DNA from: Terriglobia bacterium
Lineage (GTDB): Bacteria; Acidobacteriota; Terriglobia; UBA7540
Assembly (NCBI GenBank): GCA_020072905.1
Contig: JAIQGB010000207.1
Location: forward strand, 1-7,777
Reading direction: 5' to 3'
DNA length: 7,777 nucleotides
A model generated the notes under the pieces. The model was not told the origin of the DNA. It saw only the letters and a program-made list of their open reading frames with translations, and made no database searches. Within the stretch, counting starts at the first letter, position 1. The number at the start of each line of letters is the position of its first letter. Position numbers and translations under genes: made by a program. Shown piece by piece: positions 1 through 6,800 of the stretch.

Positions 1-1
1 A

Positions 2-124
2 ATTCGCTTTGAGGCCACGACCAATCGCTGGTTTGAAACTTTGGAGGACGTCTGGACCACCGTCCAGAAGACCACGCGCTCGTGGTCCCCCAACAAGATT
101 CGTCGGCTCTGTAACATAACTTAA
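2..124 (+). CDS. C-terminal end of an unrecognised protein (5' end outside the window)
   Basis: An open frame enters from the left edge and runs for 40 codons to a TAA at 122-124. Its last residues are SPNKIRRLCNIT. The tail is rich in Trp, Thr and Arg (RWFETLEDVW near the start, then KTTRSW). I do not recognise the family. The basic Trp-containing ending would fit a DNA-binding or transposase-like protein, but that is a guess. It converges on the threonine synthase gene, with only 10 bases between the two stop codons. It is called a real gene end because the frame is open from the edge and stops just before the neighbouring gene, but with so few residues this is weak. The other plus-strand frame beginning at base 1 meets a stop at once. 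Confidence 0.4.
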   Translation: MRFEATTNRWFETLEDVWTTVQKTTRSWSPNKIRRLCNIT

Positions 125-134
125 TGCGTTCGTA

Positions 135-1322
135 TTAGTTTCCCGGAGACTTGGCCAAAGCGTCAAGAACCTCAACGTATTTGTAGCCACTCGCGGTGAG
201 GAAAAGGACGACGGTCTCGAGCCCGGAGAGGTGGCCGTCGGCGAGAAGCCGCCTGAGTGCGGCGAGCGCCGCTCCTCCTTCCGGCGAAGTGATCACTCCC
301 TCCTCTTCTGCGAGTTCCCGGACCGCGGCGAGCATGGCGCCGTCCTCGACAGCCAGCGCACCGCCGCGGCTTTCGCGCAGAGCGCGCAACATCAGAAAAT
401 CGCCGATGGCTGAGGGTACGCGCAGCCCCGAAGCGATGGTTTCCGGGTCCAACCACTCCTCCGCTTGCAGAGCGCCCTGCGCGTAAGCCCGCACGATGGG
501 AGCGCAGCCGCTCGCCTGCACGGCAAACATGCGCGGCCGCCGCTCGCCAATCCAGCCCAACTGCTGCATTTCCTCAAAGGCCTTCCACATACCGATCAAT
601 CCCGTGCCGCCGCCGGTGGGATAGATCATCGCGTCGGGAACCCGCCCGAGGAGCTGCTCCACGACTTCATAGGCCATGGTCTTCTTGCCTTCCAGGCGAT
701 AGGGTTCCCGCAGAGTCGAGCAGTCGAACCAATCTTTGGAAGTGGCGCGTTCCCGCAGGGCGCGCGCGCAGTCTTTGATGCTGCCAGGCACTAAGATAAC
801 CTCGGCGCCGAATAGGCGGCATTCCATGCGATTCACCAGCGGCGTCGCCTCCGGCATGAAGACGGTCGCCGCCAGGCCCGCCTGCGCCGCGTAGGCCGCC
901 AGTGCTCCGCCGGCGTTGCCTGCCGAAGGAACGGCGAGCCGCTCCAGCCCTAGTTCCTTCGCCATACTCACGGCTACGGCGAGTCCGCGCGCCTTGAATG
1001 ACCCGGTGGGATTGAGCGACTCGTCCTTCAAGTAAAGGCTCGCCATGCCGAGCTTTTCGCCCAGGCGGCGGGCGTGCAGGAGCGGCGTGCATCCTTCGCC
1101 CAAGGAGGTGATGCACGACTGATCCCTTACTGGCAGGACCTCTCGATAACGCCACAGGGTTGGAGGGCGGGCCGTCAATTGCTCCCGCCATCGCGCCGCG
1201 TCCAACCGCTTCAGGTCGTAGCGCACCCAGAGCGGAGAGCCGCAGGCACAGAGGTTGTAAACTCTCCCGGCTTCATACTGCTTTGCGCAGCGCGCACATT
1301 CAAGATGCGAAACGGCTGACAT
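135..1322 (-). CDS. thrC: Threonine synthase, PLP-dependent, with N-terminal zinc-ribbon-like Cys pairs
   Basis: A 395-residue fold-type II PLP enzyme, expected to convert O-phosphohomoserine to threonine in the cytoplasm. Residues 9-28 carry two Cys pairs (C9-x2-C12 and C25-x-C27) that look like a small zinc ribbon, as in many bacterial and archaeal threonine synthases. The PLP lysine is K110 in NPTGSFKARG. The asparagine loop is PSAGNAGGA (132-140), the phosphate-binding glycine loop is TGGGTG (236-241), and EPYRLEGKKTMAYE (206-219) is a typical threonine-synthase segment. The length fits the class of about 350-420 residues. The ATG start at 1322 has no purine-rich ribosome site; a promoter candidate lies directly upstream, so the mRNA may be leaderless. 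The gene stands alone and is divergent from the HAD gene. Related activities (threonine dehydratase, cysteate synthase, diaminopropionate lyase) cannot be fully excluded, but the zinc ribbon and EGKKT segment favour ThrC. Confidence 0.88.
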   Translation of the reverse strand: MSAVSHLECARCAKQYEAGRVYNLCACGSPLWVRYDLKRLDAARWREQLTARPPTLWRYREVLPVRDQSCITSLGEGCTPLLHARRLGEKLGMASLYLKDESLNPTGSFKARGLAVAVSMAKELGLERLAVPSAGNAGGALAAYAAQAGLAATVFMPEATPLVNRMECRLFGAEVILVPGSIKDCARALRERATSKDWFDCSTLREPYRLEGKKTMAYEVVEQLLGRVPDAMIYPTGGGTGLIGMWKAFEEMQQLGWIGERRPRMFAVQASGCAPIVRAYAQGALQAEEWLDPETIASGLRVPSAIGDFLMLRALRESRGGALAVEDGAMLAAVRELAEEEGVITSPEGGAALAALRRLLADGHLSGLETVVLFLTASGYKYVEVLDALAKSPGN

Positions 1323-1329
1323 GCGTGGC

Positions 1330-1359
1330 AGTCTAACCGACGGCCGAACGAAGGGTCAA
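1330..1359 (-). promoter_or_regulatory. Candidate sigma-70 promoter for thrC (leaderless geometry)
   Basis: Reading the minus strand, TTGACC (1359-1354) matches the -35 consensus in 5 of 6 positions. After 18 bases comes TAGACT (1335-1330), which matches the -10 box in 4 of 6. Seven bases then separate it from the ATG at 1322. Transcription would start at or next to the A of the start codon, which agrees with the absence of a Shine-Dalgarno sequence. This is a motif match only. Confidence 0.45.
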
Positions 1360-1384
1360 CCAAACTCGCTCCGCCTCCGCGCTA

Positions 1385-1393
1385 TGCTAGAAT
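1385..1393 (+). promoter_or_regulatory. Candidate extended -10 promoter for the HAD phosphatase gene
   Basis: The sequence TGCTAGAAT is an extended -10 element: TGn followed by TAGAAT, 5 of 6 to consensus. Only 8 bases separate it from the ATG at 1402, so transcription would start at about the first codon. No good -35 box is visible 16-18 bases upstream, which an extended -10 can compensate for. No Shine-Dalgarno precedes the ATG. The element lies inside the upstream extension of the HAD frame, which argues that the real start is 1402 rather than the earlier in-frame ATGs at 1321 or 1384. Confidence 0.5.
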
Positions 1394-1401
1394 GGCGGCT
1401 C

Positions 1402-2235
1402 ATGGCGATCCGTATTGTGGCGATTGATCTGGATGGCACGCTCCTGAACAGCCGTTCGGAAATCTCCCCCGCCAACCATCAGGCGCTGGCGGCCGCCACC
1501 CGCCGCGGCGTCCAGGTAGTCGTGGTCACGGGCCGCAGGTCGCATTCCGCGCAGAAGTACATCCAGCAAATCCCCTGCCCGGTGACGCTCATCTCTTCCA
1601 ACGGCGCGCTGGTCACCCTCTCCACGGGCAAAGTGATTCATCGCAATTTCCTGCCTGGCAACGTCGCGCGGCGGGTGCTGGAAGCAAGCCGAGAGTATCG
1701 ATCCTATGCAGCGCTGCTGTTCGATATCCCCGGCCGCGGACAAATCGTGATGCAACACGGCGCGCTTTCCGAGGGCCCTCTCGGATGGTATCTCGCCCAG
1801 AGCGCGGATTGCCTGGCGATGACCGAGAATTTGGAAGCGGCGCTCGCTACCGACCCCATTCAGGTGGTCTTCGGAGGCCCGCCGCCCGTCGTCGAGCCGA
1901 TCGAACCGTTGCTGCGAGCGTCCTCAGCAGCTTCGGAGGTGCATCTGACTTGGACGAAATACCTCCGCCGCAATGTCTCCCTGCTCGACGTGATGAACCG
2001 CGGATGTTCGAAAGGAGCGGCGCTCGCCTTCTGGGCCCGGCATTGCGGAATCGACCCGAGCGAGGTGATGGCTATCGGCGACAACCATAACGACCTCGAG
2101 ATGCTGCGCTTTGCCGCGCGCCCCGTTTTAATGGGCAACAGCAGCCCCGGCCTGGAAAACGAAGGCTTCTCCTTAACTCTTTCCAACGACCAGGACGGCG
2201 TTGCCCGAGCCATCGAGTCCTTCGTTTTGCAGTAG
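1402..2235 (+). CDS. Cof-type HAD-IIB family phosphatase
   Basis: A 277-residue haloacid-dehalogenase hydrolase of the Cof/YidA type, cytoplasmic and Mg2+-dependent. These enzymes remove phosphate from sugar phosphates, FMN or PLP-like substrates; the substrate cannot be told here. Motif I is DLDGT (9-13), with D9 the nucleophile and D11 the general acid. Motif II is the T43 in VVVTGR. Motif III is K204 in CSKGAA. Motif IV is GDNHNDLEML (226-235), with D227 and D231 as Mg2+ ligands. A C2-type cap domain fits between motifs II and III, and GN at 245-246 is also typical. The frame is open back to 1321, but the family begins at MxIRIVAIDLDGT, so the ATG at 1402 is chosen; the 27 extra residues upstream are not HAD-like and overlap the promoter. 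The gene is divergent from thrC and convergent with the lolA-like gene. Confidence 0.88.
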   Translation: MAIRIVAIDLDGTLLNSRSEISPANHQALAAATRRGVQVVVVTGRRSHSAQKYIQQIPCPVTLISSNGALVTLSTGKVIHRNFLPGNVARRVLEASREYRSYAALLFDIPGRGQIVMQHGALSEGPLGWYLAQSADCLAMTENLEAALATDPIQVVFGGPPPVVEPIEPLLRASSAASEVHLTWTKYLRRNVSLLDVMNRGCSKGAALAFWARHCGIDPSEVMAIGDNHNDLEMLRFAARPVLMGNSSPGLENEGFSLTLSNDQDGVARAIESFVLQ

Positions 2236-2288
2236 GAGCAATCCCCTGTCTTCTGTGTTCAGAGCACTGCACGAGTTTGTATCCGTTC

Positions 2289-2996
2289 TTAGGGCTGTTT
2301 GATGATTTCGGCGCCCGGGGGCGGAGTGAATTGGAAGAGCGTGGGGTTGAGCGCCACGTTCCGTTCGATGCGCTCGAAGCGAAACTCCATGCGGCTGCGA
2401 TCCGTGTAGGAAACGACCAGCCTGCGGATGTCGAGGTTCGGCGTCACTTCCATCAGGACTTCGCTATAGGTTTCTTCACCGCGTTTGGGAATGGCCCTGA
2501 GCACGCGGTTTCCCGGCTGGGCGTCCAGCGCGCCGTCCGCGAATTCGATCTTTGCAAACACCTTGCGCAGGTTCAGGCGGGAGAGCAGCAGCCGAAAGGG
2601 CACGCGGATATCCTCGCTGGATTTGACCGGAGAACGCGTCACCTGGTTCTCATCGGGAATGTAAAGAATCAGGTCCTTGCCCGTGGCGAGGAAGAGCTTG
2701 GGCGAGGGCTCGCGGTAATCCCAGCGCATCAGGCCTCCGCGCGCAAAACTTACCGTGCCCGTTTCGACCCGCGTCCTCGCGCCCCACTCATACGTCTGAG
2801 TGAATTGCGCGCGCAGGGTTCGCACGTCGTGATAGCTGGATTCGAGCGCCTTTACGTAGCCGTCGATATCGGATGGCCCCGCCGCAGGCACCACAGAGGG
2901 CGAGAGAACGGTCACCACCAGCAGGGCGCCGATGCGGAGCGACGTGACCTTCCTGGCCCGCCTAACCCGCCCCTCAGTGTGTGGGTGAATTCGCAC
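2289..2996 (-). CDS. lolA: LolA-like periplasmic outer-membrane lipoprotein carrier
   Basis: A 235-residue protein whose mature part matches LolA, the periplasmic chaperone that takes lipoproteins from LolCDE to the outer membrane. Visible family features are the early FTQTYEW strand (about 65-71), the GTVSFARGGLMRWDYREP segment (79-96) typical of LolA, KDLILYIPDENQV (107-119), and a C-terminal FQFTPPPGAEII. The N-terminus is basic (RVRRARK) followed by a hydrophobic stretch (about 20-36), giving a Sec signal peptide with a likely cut after A38. The start is GTG at 2996, preceded by AAGGGGAG two bases away. It overlaps the upstream TPR/GT-C gene by 23 bases and no later start would keep the signal peptide. 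LolA is about 203 residues in E. coli; the extra length is mostly the long n-region. It is last in the operon. No lolB is present. A LolA-like lipid carrier with another cargo is possible. Confidence 0.82.
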   Translation of the reverse strand: MRIHPHTEGRVRRARKVTSLRIGALLVVTVLSPSVVPAAGPSDIDGYVKALESSYHDVRTLRAQFTQTYEWGARTRVETGTVSFARGGLMRWDYREPSPKLFLATGKDLILYIPDENQVTRSPVKSSEDIRVPFRLLLSRLNLRKVFAKIEFADGALDAQPGNRVLRAIPKRGEETYSEVLMEVTPNLDIRRLVVSYTDRSRMEFRFERIERNVALNPTLFQFTPPPGAEIIKQP

Positions 2997-4983
2997 GGCT
3001 CCCCTTGGATTTGATCTGTGTGACGGCCGCCAGCGCTTCCGCGTTGGAGGGATCTGTCGCTAGGCCGGCCTGGTATTCGCGCAAGGCGTCGTCGCGCCGG
3101 CCGGCTTCCAGGTAGAGTCGCCCCAATTGAAAGCGCGCGACACTGTCGTAGGGATCAAGCGCGATGGCCCGCAGGAAGGCTTGCTCTGCGCGCGCGCCCT
3201 CGCCCCCGCGGAGGTAGACTCCGCCCAACCCGTCGTACCCTGTCCAGTTCGGCTCGCTCTCCACCGAATGAAGGAATTGCTCCTCCGCCTCCTGAAGCCG
3301 GCCGGCATCGCCATACAGCTTCCCCAGCTCGTTCCGCGCATCCGTCCTGAGCGGGGAGAGCGCCACGGCAGCGCGCAGCTGCAGCTCAGCTTTCTCCAAT
3401 TCGCCCATCTTCCCATAGGCCATTCCAAGATTGAGATGCGGGTCGGTGTACAGGGGTTTGAGGCGCATCGCCCGCTGGAAATACTCCACCGCCTCGGGGT
3501 ACCGTTCCTGCTTGGAGCGGAGCAGCCCGAGATTGTTCAGGATGATGGCATTGCGTGGCGCCAGTCGAAGCGCCTCCTGCCATTGGCGCTCCGCCGCCTC
3601 GACGTTGCCCTGCTTCCAGTACACCGTCCCGAGATTGTTGTGAATATGATAAGCGTCCGGCGAAGCCGCCAGCGTCTTGGTGTAGAGGGTGACATCGTCA
3701 CTCCAATCGCGATTGCGCGTGACCACGCGCAGTATGAACAGCGCTCCCAGCAAGGCGAGAGCTCCCACCAATACGCGGCGCCACAGCACGCGCCGCTCCC
3801 GTATTTCCTGCCAGAGATAGCCCCATCCGCTGGCCAGCAACCAGCAGAAGCCCACGGAAGGAAGATAAAGGTAGCGCTCGGTGAAGACGTTGGCGGCCAT
3901 CCAGCGCGGGTTGAGCACCGGCGCGAGCGTCACCAGCATCCAGAGAATGCCGAAGGAGGCAAGCCGTGCACGCCGCCAGAGCAGAACGAATAGCGCCACC
4001 AGGAAGGCCATCGCCACCAACCCCACCAGAACGCGCGGCTCGAGGACGCTCGTGCTCCGCTTGAACACATAGAAGGCGCAGAGTTCCACCGGCCAAAGCA
4101 GCTTGCCGCAATACTGCCCCACCAGCGCCGCCGCAGAAAGCACGCTCTGCTTCCAGGTGAGATCGGAAATCTGCAAAACGGGCGCCAGAGCTCCAAAGAA
4201 CCGGACACGGAAAAACAAATAAACTCCCGCCAGCATCCAGAGAAGGTAGTAGCGTCCCAGCTTCTCGGACCAGGATGTTTCCGCGCGATCGTCGCGATAG
4301 CAATGCTCGTAGGCGGTTGCGAGCGCCGGCAAGGTGAGGGCCTGCTCTTTGGACATCAGGGCGAGAACGAATCCGCCCGCCATCGCCAACTGGGCAAGTG
4401 GCGAGCGCCGTCCCCCGGTTTGCGCCGTGCGCAGGAACAGCCAAAAGGTGAGGACGTAGAAAAAGGTCAGTTCCAGATCGGTAACCGCCGCCACCCAGGC
4501 TACCGATTCCGTGTGGACGGGATGGAGCGCAAACAGTCCCGCCGCCACGAAGGCTGCCGTTCGGTCTCGAAGCATCTCGACGGCGACCCGGAACACAAGC
4601 AGTACCACTAGGACGTGAAACAACAGGCTGACGAGGTGAAATGGGTAAGCGAGCGGCCCGAAGAGTTGGTAGCAGACCAGGTACCCGAACAGCATCAGAG
4701 GCCGATAGTAATTCGTGACGCCCTGCGCCCCGATGTAGGACCAGACCGTAGTCGTGAAGATCTCGCCGAGGTGGCGGAAGTTTTGGATGTAGGGATTGTT
4801 CAGGACCTGGGTATTGTCGTCGTAGGTGAAACCATTCAAAAGGATGTTCAAGTAAGGCAGGACCGCAAGGAGAGCCAGGGCGGCGAGAATCTCCCGGTTC
4901 GACAGACCCCCGAGCCCCCTGCCCCGGCCCGAGGGGTCCGGCACTTCCGCCGCCGCAACGCCTTCGTCCGGGCGGACCTTCAT
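2974..4983 (-). CDS. Polytopic GT-C glycosyltransferase with C-terminal TPR repeats (TMTC-like)
   Basis: A 669-residue protein. Residues 32-425 form many hydrophobic segments (roughly 10-12 helices) and residues about 443-645 form six TPR units in tandem, ending in a short basic tail. The first loop has the paired acids TYDDN (D55, D56), typical of GT-C enzymes where an Asp acts as catalytic base. Then come NYYRPL (91-96), ALHPVHTESVAWVAAVTD (152-169), SKEQA (211-215) and ERYLYLPSVGF (369-379). This order is that of the eukaryotic TMTC proteins (O-mannosyltransferases with a DUF1736 region and TPRs) and their bacterial homologues. It probably transfers a sugar from a polyprenyl-phosphate donor to a protein or glycan at the outer face of the inner membrane, with the TPRs binding the acceptor or partners. 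Donor and acceptor are unknown. The ATG overlaps the TGA of the PAP2 gene by one base (TGATG), suggesting coupled translation. Confidence 0.8.
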   Translation of the reverse strand: MKVRPDEGVAAAEVPDPSGRGRGLGGLSNREILAALALLAVLPYLNILLNGFTYDDNTQVLNNPYIQNFRHLGEIFTTTVWSYIGAQGVTNYYRPLMLFGYLVCYQLFGPLAYPFHLVSLLFHVLVVLLVFRVAVEMLRDRTAAFVAAGLFALHPVHTESVAWVAAVTDLELTFFYVLTFWLFLRTAQTGGRRSPLAQLAMAGGFVLALMSKEQALTLPALATAYEHCYRDDRAETSWSEKLGRYYLLWMLAGVYLFFRVRFFGALAPVLQISDLTWKQSVLSAAALVGQYCGKLLWPVELCAFYVFKRSTSVLEPRVLVGLVAMAFLVALFVLLWRRARLASFGILWMLVTLAPVLNPRWMAANVFTERYLYLPSVGFCWLLASGWGYLWQEIRERRVLWRRVLVGALALLGALFILRVVTRNRDWSDDVTLYTKTLAASPDAYHIHNNLGTVYWKQGNVEAAERQWQEALRLAPRNAIILNNLGLLRSKQERYPEAVEYFQRAMRLKPLYTDPHLNLGMAYGKMGELEKAELQLRAAVALSPLRTDARNELGKLYGDAGRLQEAEEQFLHSVESEPNWTGYDGLGGVYLRGGEGARAEQAFLRAIALDPYDSVARFQLGRLYLEAGRRDDALREYQAGLATDPSNAEALAAVTQIKSKGSRANSPTH

Positions 4984-6017
4984 CAGCGCTCATCGGCCTT
5001 TCCCGAAGGATTCGCAGCGCGCGGCTTGAGACCCCACCGATCGAGAGCTCCCACCCACGCGCGCGGCAGGGCCAGCGAAACCGGGACTTCGCCGCAGCGT
5101 TTGAACAGCCAATTCGCCAGCAGAAAGCAAAGCGGCGCCAGCGCCAGCCCGGCGACAACATCAATCAAATAGTGGTAGCGCAGATACACCGTCGAGACCC
5201 ACAGACTCAGGACCAGGGGGGCGAGGATCCAGAACAGGCGGCGCGAGTTCCGATACGCATAGAGCCAGACGATAAAGGAAATCCCCGCGTGCAGGCTGGG
5301 AAAGACGTCTCGCTTGATCCGCGCGAAATCCATGAAGTCAATCTGCCGGGTGACCACTCCGAGCGGCTGGCTCAAGGGTACGATGAACTGCTCGCGCAAG
5401 GTGTACATCGGGCCGATGGCCGGAACCAGCAGATACCCCAGCAGGCCGAAAAAGGTAATCACCAAAACGCCGGACATCATCTCCCGGAAGCGCTTCCGCG
5501 ACCTCCGCATGTAGATGAAGCAGGCGACGATGGGGATGTTGAGGATGTGAAAGGTGTACGCGAATTCCATCCAGGCAGTCAGTGGCGGACTGACAAGGCG
5601 CTGCAACACGACGCTCGCCTGGAAGCCGAACAGTCTCTGGTCCAGGGCAATCAGGGCAGCGTCGCGGTCGCGCGTGACCAGCAGGTGAGTGGCGTCTCCC
5701 CAGAGCGAATAGTACATCATCAGGATGACGAGAAACGGAAACCAGTCCCGGAGGATCTCCCAGTAAGGATGCACGAATTTCCCGATTCCCGGCCCCTCGC
5801 TTGCGTCCGCCTTCCGGCTGACGACGAAGTAATGAACGATTTCCTTGGCGATCAGCAAGGTGACCGCGGGGATAATCACCAGGACGTCGGCGGGACTGAC
5901 CTCCACCTGGCGAAATCCCTGGACGAGCATCCGGATGGAAAAAGTAATCAGGAAGAAGGTCAGGGCGACGAGGTCTTCGAGCCGCAACCGCAACGCCAGA
6001 CGTCCGTCACTGAGCAT
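4983..6017 (-). CDS. PAP2-superfamily membrane protein, AUR1/inositol-phosphotransferase-like
   Basis: A 344-residue membrane protein with about six to eight hydrophobic segments: two in the first 65 residues, then about 93-105, 155-170, 182-200, 245-255, 262-278 and 284-303. It carries the PAP2_3/AUR1 form of the phosphatase motifs: GPMYTLREQF (202-211), FPSLHAG (239-245) with H243, and LRYHYLIDVVAG (279-290) with R280, H282 and D286. In this form PSGH is replaced by PSLH. Family members either remove phosphate from lipid phosphates or transfer a phospho-headgroup, as AUR1 does in making inositol phosphorylceramide. Lipid phosphate recycling or headgroup transfer in the inner membrane is likely; the substrate is unknown. 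The ATG at 6017 is preceded by GAAGG at a spacing of six bases. The gene overlaps the upstream TPR gene by 11 bases and the downstream GT-C gene by one. The C-terminal 40 residues are basic and probably cytoplasmic. Confidence 0.82.
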   Translation of the reverse strand: MLSDGRLALRLRLEDLVALTFFLITFSIRMLVQGFRQVEVSPADVLVIIPAVTLLIAKEIVHYFVVSRKADASEGPGIGKFVHPYWEILRDWFPFLVILMMYYSLWGDATHLLVTRDRDAALIALDQRLFGFQASVVLQRLVSPPLTAWMEFAYTFHILNIPIVACFIYMRRSRKRFREMMSGVLVITFFGLLGYLLVPAIGPMYTLREQFIVPLSQPLGVVTRQIDFMDFARIKRDVFPSLHAGISFIVWLYAYRNSRRLFWILAPLVLSLWVSTVYLRYHYLIDVVAGLALAPLCFLLANWLFKRCGEVPVSLALPRAWVGALDRWGLKPRAANPSGKADER

Positions 6018-6780
6018 AGAGGGCCTTCAAGGCTTCGAAACGCTGGCGGGCCTCGGGAGCGAATGAGAATTTTGAGGTCTGGGCGAGTACGGAGAGTGCT
6101 GCCGCTCGGTCCCCTTCCAGAAAATGCGCGTGCGCCAGGCCCTCGACAGCTACTCGCATGGTTGGAAACATTTGCAGAACTTCCAAGAACGTCCGCTCGG
6201 CCTCGGAAAACCTCTTCTGCGCCAGGAAGGTGTAGCCCTGCAACACGTAGGCAGCAGCGTACACGCGATTCTCGCGGATCATCTCCTGCGTGAGCGGGAT
6301 CACCTTATCGTACTGCCCCAGAAAGTAGTAGGCCGTGGCGCAACTATACGCATCTTCTTCTTGCAACTCTCCCCGGCCTAGAGCCAGCAGGACGGGCTGG
6401 TCGGCCACCAGCGAAGAATACTGTTTTTGGGCGAACTTGGCGTCGGCAAGTACGTGCCAGTAACGAATCTCGTCGGGCCGGAGTTCGACGGCACGAAGCG
6501 CATTCTCATACGCTTTCGGCAGTTGAAATCTGGCCAGATTCTGCCGGCTGGTGTGAGCGTAATTTTCCGCCGCAATCGCCGTACCGACGGTTCGGGCGCC
6601 CTGGACCACGAGGGCGAGGATTGCCGCGTAGAGCGGGCCCCGGACCCACTTAAGCTGGTCCCGCGCGCCTTCGGCGCCCGAGCTCCGCAGGCCGCTAACC
6701 GCCTTTGCCGAGAGAAGACCGAGGAAGGCGAGGCCTAGAATCTCCATCGCCGTCCAGAAAACGAAGCGGGTCAGTTCCAC
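6007..6780 (-). CDS. Membrane-anchored TPR-repeat protein
   Basis: A 257-residue protein with two N-terminal hydrophobic segments (about 7-24 and 48-70) and then about four TPR-like helical pairs: roughly 82-120, 143-170, 173-206 (the clearest, with YVLQGYTFLAQKRFSEAER) and 208-238. It has no enzymatic motif. TPRs bind other proteins, so a scaffold or partner for the other envelope proteins of the operon is likely, but the specific role is unknown. The start is GTG at 6780, preceded by AGAAGGA at a short spacing of three bases. An ATG at 6784 is in another frame, and an in-frame ATG at codon 12 would cut into the first hydrophobic segment. It starts 20 bases after the stop of the upstream fragment and ends 11 bases inside the PAP2 gene, so it belongs to the same operon. 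A plain hypothetical TPR protein is a fair label. Confidence 0.75.
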   Translation of the reverse strand: MELTRFVFWTAMEILGLAFLGLLSAKAVSGLRSSGAEGARDQLKWVRGPLYAAILALVVQGARTVGTAIAAENYAHTSRQNLARFQLPKAYENALRAVELRPDEIRYWHVLADAKFAQKQYSSLVADQPVLLALGRGELQEEDAYSCATAYYFLGQYDKVIPLTQEMIRENRVYAAAYVLQGYTFLAQKRFSEAERTFLEVLQMFPTMRVAVEGLAHAHFLEGDRAAALSVLAQTSKFSFAPEARQRFEALKALYAQ

Positions 6781-6783
6781 TCA

Positions 6784-6790
6784 TCCTTCT
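6784..6790 (-). promoter_or_regulatory. Ribosome binding site for the GTG start at 6780
   Basis: AGAAGGA on the minus strand lies in the 20-base gap between the TAG of the upstream fragment (6803-6801) and the GTG at 6780. The spacing of three bases is shorter than usual, but no other start in this frame fits. It supports GTG as the start of the TPR gene. Confidence 0.5.
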
Positions 6791-6800
6791 CTCTTAACGT

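Noticed and set aside
1..5. Window begins with AATTC, half of an EcoRI site, suggesting a clone end
   Set aside because: Five bases are not evidence. Complete GAATTC sites occur inside the window (for example at 2987-2992), so it is not a complete EcoRI fragment.
1321..1401. Longer HAD protein starting at the ATG at 1321
   Set aside because: The added 27 residues are not part of the HAD fold, have no ribosome site and lie over the candidate promoter. The family starts just before the DLDGT motif.
2229..2273. Possible terminator hairpins in the convergent gap after the HAD gene
   Set aside because: TGCAGT/ACTGCA gives only six pairs around a loop of about 33 bases, and GTGTT/AGCAC only five weak pairs. 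There is no following U-run, so I do not call a terminator.
3127..3993. Plus-strand frame of 288 codons opposite the GT-C/TPR gene
   Set aside because: It is a shadow of the TPR-coding region with no family motif.
3698..5164. Long minus-strand frame of 488 codons overlapping the GT-C and PAP2 genes
   Set aside because: It is an alternate frame of the GT-C/TPR gene. The product is rich in Arg, Gly and Ala with no domain, while the overlapping frame has membrane segments, GT-C motifs and TPRs.
5172..6293. Plus-strand frame of 373 codons opposite the PAP2 and TPR genes
   Set aside because: It is antisense to two well-supported genes. The translation is charged and low in hydrophobic residues with no recognisable motif, as expected for a GC-rich shadow frame.
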